In this document: positions 22,301-27,398 of the stretch, piece by piece
How the letters are laid out: each line of letters opens with the position of its first letter
Position numbering within the stretch: the first letter of the stretch is position 1
From: Elysia marginata
Taxonomy: Eukaryota; Mollusca; Gastropoda; Plakobranchidae
NCBI GenBank assembly: GCA_019649035.1
Contig: BMAT01000929.1
Location: forward strand, 418,038-445,435
Direction of reading: 5' to 3'
Length of the DNA stretch: 27,398 bases
The notes under the pieces: model-generated
What the model was told of the DNA's origin: nothing
The model's input: only the letters and a program-made list of their open reading frames with translations
Database searches by the model: none
Translations under genes and position numbers: made by a program

Positions 22301-25300
22301 ACACCAAGAGAAAACCTTGTAGTTGTACTCCTCTTCGGGGCCTAGATAGCTCAGTTGGTAGTGGCTTCGCTCCGTGGCCAAGAGGTCGCGGGTTCGAAAC
22401 ACAGCCGAGCACAGTCCGGGCCCCTGCTGGTTGGGTCGGTGTCAGTATAATGTGACCGGCTGAGGCTAAGTCATGGTATCCCCGCTAGTCTCTGGGTGGC
22501 AGCCCGTAAATTGTCATTGGGACCCAAGCCCTGAGAGCACCTTTGAAGTGGAATTGGGCTTGTAAAAATACCCTTAATTTAATTTAATTTGTACTCCTCT
22601 TCAATACACAATTTCAAAATCTTCTAGTTTAGTTTAGTGTAATTTGTTTAATGTAAATAATACATTGTTTTTCAAACTCCTTAAATTTGGATTTAATCTG
22701 TGGCCTCTTCAGTGTTCTGAATAACTTGAACTTGAAGTTGTTAGAGTTGATTTAAAATTCAGAGCTTTATCTCAATGGCAAGAGAGTAAAGAAATATTGC
22801 ATAATTCAAACAGTTTTGGTTTGTTTGTTTGTTTTGTTTTGTTTTTTGGTTTGTTTTTTTTTTGGGGGGGGGTGTTGGTGGGAGGTTATTTTCTAATTGA
22901 TTATAGCTTGATATTTTTGTTTCTTTTTCAGGGTAAATGTGGGTGGAAAAGTCCTCACAAACCATCTTAAGGAAATTATATCATACAGGTTTGTTTTAAC
23001 AGAATTTTCTATATGCAAACTTCTAATGAATTTTTAATATCGAAAAGGACCTTAATACAAAAAGTCTCCTCTAACAGTAACTTTCAAAGCAGTAAATGAA
23101 TTTAATCTTTGAGATAGTTTTGTAAAGAGATCAATTACCTGAATTAAGTTTAATTTTTGTGTTGTTGCTACCGCTGCCTTGTTTTTACTCTTTTGGATTT
23201 TGCCAAATCCTTTTTCTTTTTTCAGACAGCTGATGGTCATGGATGAAACATATGTCATCAATCAAATGAAGGAAGACGTCTGTTATGTCTCAACACAGTT
23301 TAACAAAGACATGAACATTTCAAGGTAGAGTTTTTTTCCCTAAATTCTCTCAAGCAATTTGAAATTTATGTTTGTATATACACTATCTTATCTTAACTGA
23401 CGTTGAATCCTGCTCTTTTCACAGTCGAAACAAAAAGATAAAAGAGAAAAGACCTTCTATCTATCATTAAACCAATTGATATAAAAGGCCAGTATATACT
23501 GCAACTCATTGAAGTTGTTTAAGGGAATTGTTGTGATAGTTGAAAGATGTACAAAAAAAAAGAATGAAAAGTGTTGTGGCTAACTTGGGTAATAATAAAA
23601 GGCTGCTTTCCACAAAATTGCATTTTTGATGATATCTTTTATGTGTTTTTTTTCCCCACAAAGCAAATACTAATTAAATTTGGAAACTTTCCTTAAAGTC
23701 AATTCAGGCTATCAAAATTAAATTGAATCATCTTGGTTTCAGGTCGAAGGGCCCTTTGAATACAATAACCAGGGACTACATTTTACCAGATTATACTCAT
23801 ATTAAAAGAGGCCACGTGCGACCTCCTGAGGACAGTGGAAAATCGAAAGGAGATGAGCAGGTTTTTTTTCTTTACTTTTTAAGATCTGTTTTTACAATTT
23901 ATCCTTCCCAGAAATAATTCTTAATCCTTAACCTTGGCATAAATGATAAAATTCTTATTTCACTCTGACTCTTTCTCAAATTCCTGTTAGGTCATAAATT
24001 GAAATCAATTTTTCTGACCTTTATCAAAAGCTGAAAGTATTTTCAAAATATGCATAGATATGTTCACATATATTGCTCTTAACTGTCTGCTCTTAGATGA
24101 TTCGAATGAACAATGAGAGGTTTTCTGTGCCGGAGCTGCTCTTCAGACCCTCAGATGTAGGTATTCAAGAAATGGGCATTGGTGAAAGTATCATGCACTG
24201 CCTCAGCTTAGTGGATGAAGGTGAATATTTGGAAAAAAAGTTTTTTTACACTGCAAAAATAAAAAAAAATCTGACTATAGAACTGTGTCTTATGTATTTT
24301 GAACAGTCCTGTCAATATTGTTCTAATGAAAATGGACAAGACTCATTGTAAAATAAATAGAATAAAAAGTGTTTAAGATGCATGCATGTTAAGAGGCTTA
24401 CTACATTTGCTTGTTTCTTGCTTAGTTTTGGCAACTAATGTTTTGACATCATAGATTGCCCACGAAAAGCACAAATGATTAAAGATTCTGGAAACTTTGG
24501 TTTGAGAAAATGCTTTTTTTTTAATCTTTTCCTTCTCCTTTCTAAATTTACAGAAGTGTTGATACTTTTTTACAAACTTTTGGTAATTTCAAGCAACTTT
24601 GATCACTTAAAAGCTCAGGAAAATGCATTTTTCAAAATATCAATGTTTTGTTATGTGAAAATTGCAATATCCAACTCTTATGCATTGGTCTTTGGGCGCA
24701 AGTCAGAAAGCATTAGTCTTTTAAAGAAGACTTTATTATTTCAATGTCTTAATTTTTAATGCGAAAATACAAGTAAATCATTGTTTGAATGTATTCAGTA
24801 CATTCACTGAAACAGGTGGACTTAGAGATACCTTTTTTTTTTTTTAGATTTTTGATAAATTGATTGATTTTTTTTCCTCCTTCAGAATTGGCTCCTCATC
24901 TATTAAATAATGTGCTCATAACTGGGGGCAATGCACTTTTACCAGGCTTTCAAAACAGATTGTAAGTAGTTTTCTTCCTAATAGTATAAGTCATCATGTC
25001 GATACATGCAATGCAATTTTCATTTACAAAACTCAGTAGGAACAAAGTGGCTAGTTGCCAATAGGCTGATAATGTTATTTTATGTGAAGTGTGTTTTTAT
25101 AAGTCTTGAAATTATTGTTCCTGAAGTTACAGATTTACTTTTATTTTTACTCAATTGTTACTGTTTTTATAATAGTGCCGGGTCTTACCAGAAATAGGGT
25201 ACCACTTAAAATCTGGGACTTTTTTAACTTCTCAGATATCAAGACGTGCGGAGCATGGCCTGTGATGATTTTGATGTGGGCATTTCTACACCACAAAAGT

Positions 25301-26528
25301 ATGATTTGTTTGTAGAGAAAAAAAGCAAAAAGCTAACAGTAACAGTAATAATTAGTATGCCAGCCATGTCATTGTACAATTTATAAAGATCATTAACTTG
25401 GTAACATAAACCATCAAGATCATTAAGATCTAGCACTACGAATAAATTATCAATTCCTAGAGTGCATTTGAAAGGTTACGGAGAGAGAGCTTTTTCTTTC
25501 TCGGGTCCATCTACTTGGAATAAAATCCCTGAAGAATTAAGACAAATAACAAGTTTAGATCATTTCAAAAAGGTTCTAAAGACGCATCTTTTCCAGAAGT
25601 ATATTGAGTAGGTCACCACTGATTATGTTAGTTAAATAACTTTTTCTTTTTCTTTAAATGATTTTAATCTGCTGTAGACATGTACCTAAGTATGCTTGAA
25701 AGTACGTATGTAAAGCACCTGGAGCAAACTTATGTTTTGTTGTGAGAGTGTACCTAAGTATGTAATTGAAAGTATGTATGTAAAGCGCCTAGAGCTAACA
25801 CCTGTTGGAATAGGCGCTATATAAAAAGCCGTTATTATTATTATTATTATTATAAACTAGTTCAATGAATTAACTTTTTAAAATAACTTATGAAGCTGTT
25901 TTAGTTTCTCCCATTCATTCTTTTCTTCTTTTTTAATAATTTTTATTTTTAATGATACGCTTAATGTTGCCACATAAGCTTAAGCTGAAATATGTGTAAT
26001 TTTGAATAACCAGTTAAGGTTTTTGATAAATAAAAACAACTTCATCAATTTCAAGTCATTATATTAATACCATTGGGGGCTGTAAATTTGTCAAGTTACA
26101 ATTTCAAACTTCCATTTCCTAATTTCAATTAACGTTGGCAAAGCTCTTTGAAGTGCATTAAGAATACAAAAATTGTTCTTTTTAAAATCCCTCTGTTTTA
26201 ACTTGCATAATAAACATAAGCCTTGATAATTTTGTGTATTGTTTTTTTTGGTTTTAAAGAAGGTATTCTAAAATTCTGATTGTTGTTACGATATTTTTTT
26301 TAAAGCAGAGTATTCTAAGGAGTAAAAAAATTCAAGCAATGCTATCAGCTAAGAAATCTGTTTTGTTTCTTTTTTCCCAGTCCAATAACATATCCATGGC
26401 ATGCAGGCTGTGACTTTTCCTTGGACCCAACTTTTCCATCTTTATGTGTGAGCAAGCACGAATATGAAGAACATGGCCATAATATTTGCAGTCAGAAATT
26501 TAATGTCTCCTCTACCTCTCCGTCTTAG
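16301..26528 (+). CDS. ACTR6: Actin-related protein 6 (ARP6), complete 12-exon gene
   Basis: ARP6 is a nuclear actin-fold protein. In yeast and vertebrates it is a subunit of the SWR1/SRCAP remodeller that exchanges H2A for H2A.Z. I joined 12 exons: 16301-16371, 18544-18661, 19657-19725, 20176-20299, 21131-21275, 22932-22988, 23226-23324, 23743-23860, 24097-24220, 24886-24961, 25236-25298 and 26381-26528. All introns are GT-AG and all phases match, giving 1212 nt and 403 residues, against about 396 in human ARP6. Visible landmarks are the phosphate-1 motif LDNGAGTAKVGFS (residues 6-18), LPFQKGFLVNW across exons 2/3, FEEYQFQ in exon 4, SGYSFSHIVP (154-163), VNVGGKVLTNHLKEIISYR, EDVCYVS, ERFSVPELLF, GIQEMGI, the adenosine motif ITGGNALLPGF (320-330), and NPITYPW in the last exon. 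The start ATG has A at -3 and G at +4. Oddities are Glu153 where the family has Asp, and a serine-rich C-terminal tail. The family call is very secure; the exact 5' and 3' UTRs were not determined. Confidence 0.97.
17331..17634 (+). mobile_element. tRNA-derived SINE, family A copy 2, in ACTR6 intron 1
   Basis: It starts CCGACTCTGTGGCCTAGCGC and has B box GGTTCGATCC. It is closely similar over its full length to the - strand copy at 987-1291. It ends AAATTCAAACAACCAAACC. The flanks CTTTTGGGGAGGGG on the left and CCTTTGGGGG plus more G on the right look like a decayed target-site duplication. Confidence 0.9.
17639..17651. repeat. Poly-G run (13 G)
   Basis: A pure G homopolymer directly after the SINE. 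It resembles the G-rich left flank and is probably an expanded part of the target-site duplication. Confidence 0.85.
18544..18661 (+). CDS. ACTR6: ACTR6 coding exon 2 (residues 24-63)
   Basis: The acceptor is TATATTCTCAG at 18533-18543 and the donor is AAG|GTAGAT. The split Arg codon is completed by the first base. The exon contains IIPNC, then GDQIDECKD and LPFQK, matching the human ARP6 segment ending ILPFQK. The open frame continues upstream and downstream into the introns, but the splice signals and family alignment fix the borders. Confidence 0.95.
19657..19725 (+). CDS. ACTR6: ACTR6 coding exon 3 (residues 64-86)
   Basis: The exon is bounded by TACCAG| and CAG|GTGAGT and is phase 0 at both ends. 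It encodes GFLVNWEIEKQVWDHMF, the ARP6 version of the actin-fold segment NWD..E..WDH.F. Confidence 0.95.
20176..20299 (+). CDS. ACTR6: ACTR6 coding exon 4 (residues 87-127)
   Basis: The exon starts after TTTTCAACAG and ends AAG|GTTAAA with one base of the next codon. It encodes the TEPFFNFPSV and INEIMFEEYQFQ blocks, which are diagnostic for ARP6 among the actin-related proteins. Confidence 0.95.
21131..21275 (+). CDS. ACTR6: ACTR6 coding exon 5 (residues 128-175)
   Basis: The acceptor is TATTTTGCAG and the donor AG|GTAAGG. The exon holds a divergent linker followed by the phosphate-2 motif VVESGYSFSHIVP. In the actin family the residue before SG is Asp; here the codon at 21205-21207 is GAG (Glu153). 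The basic stretch before EAI, four lysines in human, is reduced to KPLK. Confidence 0.95.
22323..22336. repeat. Target-site duplication, left copy
   Basis: TTGTACTCCTCTTC is repeated exactly at 22589-22602 on the other side of the SINE. Confidence 0.92.
22337..22588 (+). mobile_element. tRNA-derived SINE, family B, in ACTR6 intron 5 (252 bp)
   Basis: The head GGGGCCTAGATAGCTCAGTT has A box TAGCTCAGTTGG and B box GGTTCGAAAC. The body includes GTCAGTATAATGTGAC, shared with family A, and the 3' end is a short (AATTT)n tail. A perfect 14-bp target-site duplication flanks it (22323-22336 and 22589-22602), which points to a fairly recent insertion. Confidence 0.92.
22589..22602. repeat. Target-site duplication, right copy
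   Basis: TTGTACTCCTCTTC, identical to 22323-22336. The first TT may be shared with the AATTT tail. Confidence 0.9.
22815..22880. repeat. T/G-rich simple sequence
   Basis: (GTTT)n and (GTTTT)n grading into poly-T and then poly-G just upstream of the exon 6 acceptor region. Confidence 0.8.
22932..22988 (+). CDS. ACTR6: ACTR6 coding exon 6 (residues 176-194)
   Basis: A 57-base exon with acceptor TTTTTCAG and donor CAG|GTTTGT. It encodes VNVGGKVLTNHLKEIISY, nearly identical to the human ARP6 block. Arg codons are split at both ends. Confidence 0.95.
23226..23324 (+). CDS. ACTR6: ACTR6 coding exon 7 (residues 195-227)
   Basis: The acceptor is TTTTTTCAG and the donor AAG|GTAGAG. The exon encodes MDETYVINQMKEDVCYVS, a strong match to the ARP6 block VMDETHVINQVKEDVCYVS, with Arg codons split at both borders. 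Confidence 0.95.
23743..23860 (+). CDS. ACTR6: ACTR6 coding exon 8 (residues 228-267)
   Basis: The acceptor is TTGGTTTCAG and the donor GAGCAG|GTTTTT. It encodes RDYILPDYTHIKRG and a linker ending GDEQ, matching human DYVLPDFSTIKKG...SGEQ. The exon ends in phase 0. Confidence 0.94.
24097..24220 (+). CDS. ACTR6: ACTR6 coding exon 9 (residues 268-308)
   Basis: The acceptor is TCTTAG and the donor GAAG|GTGAAT. The exon encodes NNERFSVPELLFRPSDVG followed by IQEMGIGESI, among the best-conserved parts of ARP6 and of the actin fold (ERF..PE.LF.P...G). Confidence 0.95.
24886..24961 (+). CDS. ACTR6: ACTR6 coding exon 10 (residues 309-333)
   Basis: The acceptor is CTCCTTCAG and the donor ATT|GTAAGT. 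The exon carries the adenosine-binding motif NNVLITGGNALLPGFQNR, equivalent to NIVLTGGNSLFPGF in human ARP6. Confidence 0.95.
25236..25298 (+). CDS. ACTR6: ACTR6 coding exon 11 (residues 334-354)
   Basis: The acceptor is ACTTCTCAG and the donor CAAAA|GTATGA. It encodes YQDVRSMACDDFDVGISTPQ, aligned with human VYSEVRCLTPTDYDVSVVLPE. The Asn codon at the junction is split after two bases and is completed by exon 12. Confidence 0.92.
25681..25815 (+). repeat. Imperfect tandem duplication in the LINE 3' UTR
   Basis: A unit beginning TGTACCTAAGTATG and running through GTATGTAAAGC.CCT.GAGC occurs at 25681 and again at 25750, about 69 bp apart, with several differences. Confidence 0.85.
25832..25853. 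repeat. (ATT)n tail microsatellite of the LINE
   Basis: Seven ATT units directly after the conserved GGCGCTATATAAAAAGCCG end, which is the usual terminal repeat of this LINE type. Confidence 0.9.
26381..26528 (+). CDS. ACTR6: ACTR6 coding exon 12 with stop codon (residues 355-403)
   Basis: The acceptor is CTTTTTTCCCAG. The exon opens with NPITYPW and carries KHEYEEHGHNICSQKFN, matching the human ARP6 C-terminus (REDYEENGHSVCEEKFD). It then adds a short serine-rich tail before TAG at 26526-26528. About 7 extra residues compared with human account for most of the length difference. Confidence 0.95.
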
Positions 26529-27398
26529 CAAAGCATTATTTTTTTTTTCACTTTCTTTTCTTTAATGCGCCTCTTGTGTTCATTTACTTCAGTTGTGACA
26601 ATAGGAAGAGATTAAATTTGTTTTTCTGTTTTTCTCATAGGTTATAATTGCTTTCAACCTGACATTGCCTGAGTTTTTTATCATTAAAGGAATGGCACAG
26701 TCACTTATTTATTGATATGGATAAATTTTCTCAGGCAAAGTAATTGTTAAGCCTCCTCTATTAACAATAAAATAATTTTGAAAAGAGCATGTGAACATCT
26801 TGTATATTATTGTCATTGAGAACTTGGCTTTTTAAAATTTACATTTGTATGATTTTTTTCAAGTTTTTTAGTGGAACAGAAAGTGTCATACAGATATCAG
26901 AAAATACTTAATTGATGCACTAAAGACTGCAGGTTTTTCTCTTGAATGAAAGCAGTGAAACCCAAAGAAAGGGAATGCCAGGGTAATGAAATGATTTGTT
27001 ATTTAATTTGTGAAATTGCTTTTAAGAATCAGTGAAATGATGCATTAAGCTGGTTATTGGTTGATTTATGAAGAAAATAAGGTAAAGACTTTGTTGCATA
27101 AACAATTCAAACTTTGTGGCTTTTCATACAGTAGTTAGGCATAGTCCTAGTGCAGTTGTGGGAAAGCTCTGTGTGGAACTCCTTTGCTTTCTTTAAATGT
27201 GCATCTTGCAAATTAGTTTTGTTAATTGTAATGTCAAAAATAATATTTAAAACCATCATTATTAGTTGACATACAAGTGCAAATTTCAGTATTTATAGCC
27301 AGAATAACATCCAAAATAACAGAGTAGCCTACTACTGTACTAGTGCCTAATAGAAAATGCTGAAATAAGGCATGGCCTTGAATAAATATTTGATATGT
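26529..27398 (+). other. ACTR6 3' UTR and downstream flank
   Basis: AT-rich with several poly(A)-signal hexamers and no further coding sequence or repeat family recognised up to the window end. Confidence 0.6.
26683..26771 (+). promoter_or_regulatory. Candidate ACTR6 polyadenylation signals
   Basis: ATTAAA lies at 26683-26688 and AATAAA at 26766-26771, 155 and 238 bases past the stop. A further AATAAA lies at 27381-27386 near the window end. Any of them could serve the ACTR6 3' end. In AT-rich DNA such hexamers also occur by chance, so the site actually used is unknown. Confidence 0.4.

Larger units (their letters stand above)
18662..22931 (+). other. ACTR6 introns 2 to 5
   Basis: The introns are 18662-19656, 19726-20175, 20300-21130 and 21276-22931. 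Apart from the SINE at 22337-22588 and a T/G-rich stretch ending in poly-G at 22815-22880, they show AT-rich sequence with no other feature I can name. Confidence 0.8.
22989..25235 (+). other. ACTR6 introns 6 to 10
   Basis: The introns are 22989-23225, 23325-23742, 23861-24096, 24221-24885 and 24962-25235. All are GT-AG with T-rich 3' ends. No mobile element or further gene was recognised. Open frames that run from exons 8 and 9 into these introns are read-through. Confidence 0.8.
25390..25854 (+). mobile_element. 5'-truncated LINE 3' end in ACTR6 intron 11
   Basis: From 25405 to the TAG at 25609-25611 the frame is intact. It encodes KPSRSLRSS, then GYGERAFSFSGPSTWNKIPE, then LDHFKKVLKTHLF, the characteristic C-terminus of CR1/L2-like non-LTR retrotransposon ORF2. 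A 3' UTR follows with TGTAAAGCGCCTAGAGC, GGCGCTATATAA and a terminal (ATT)n at 25832-25853. The 5' boundary is uncertain, and no target-site duplication was seen. It is in the same orientation as ACTR6. Only a small tail is present, so it cannot move on its own. Confidence 0.82.

Noticed and set aside
22337..22420. Functional tRNA gene
   Set aside because: The head does not fold into a full acceptor stem, and it continues into a SINE body with flanking target-site duplication.
24475..24759. 94-codon open frame in ACTR6 intron 9
   Set aside because: It lies wholly within an intron with clear flanking splice sites, and composition is T-rich and Phe/Leu-heavy.

Overview
This is a window of an animal nuclear genome, AT-rich and dominated by introns and intergenic DNA. 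Twelve GT-AG exons on the + strand join into one complete gene, and the window also carries tRNA-derived SINEs, LINE fragments and many microsatellites. The protein divergence and SINE style suggest a lophotrochozoan, perhaps a gastropod mollusc, but that assignment is an inference with modest confidence. Nothing looks bacterial or viral.

Right half (16301-26528, +): a complete ACTR6/ARP6 gene, encoding nuclear actin-related protein 6 of the SRCAP/SWR1 H2A.Z-depositing remodeller. Its 12 coding exons were joined by hand. Every junction has GT/AG borders and compatible phase, and the product is 403 residues. Its introns carry a tRNA-derived SINE in intron 1 (17331-17634), a second SINE family with a perfect 14-bp target-site duplication in intron 5 (22337-22588), and a 5'-truncated LINE 3' end in intron 11 (about 25390-25854).

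Left half (630-13922, -): two coding exons on the - strand, at 13922..13677 and 800..630, separated by a 12.9-kb intron. They join in phase 0 into a 139-residue N-terminal protein segment that I could not name. The gene continues past the left edge of the window. Its 5' end faces ACTR6 head to head, 2.4 kb away. The big intron holds two SINEs (987-1291 with a perfect 15-bp target-site duplication, and about 13008-13330), several microsatellites, and a GC-richer hairpin-bearing block at 6728-6990. A degraded LINE reverse-transcriptase tail (about 14630-14966) lies between the two genes.

I see no CRISPR array, operon or new defence-type system. The observations most worth following are the unnamed - strand gene, a short core shared by two SINE families with different tRNA-like heads (at 1117-1144, 17478-17505 and 22434-22457), and an Asp-to-Glu change in the phosphate-2 motif of the ARP6 protein.
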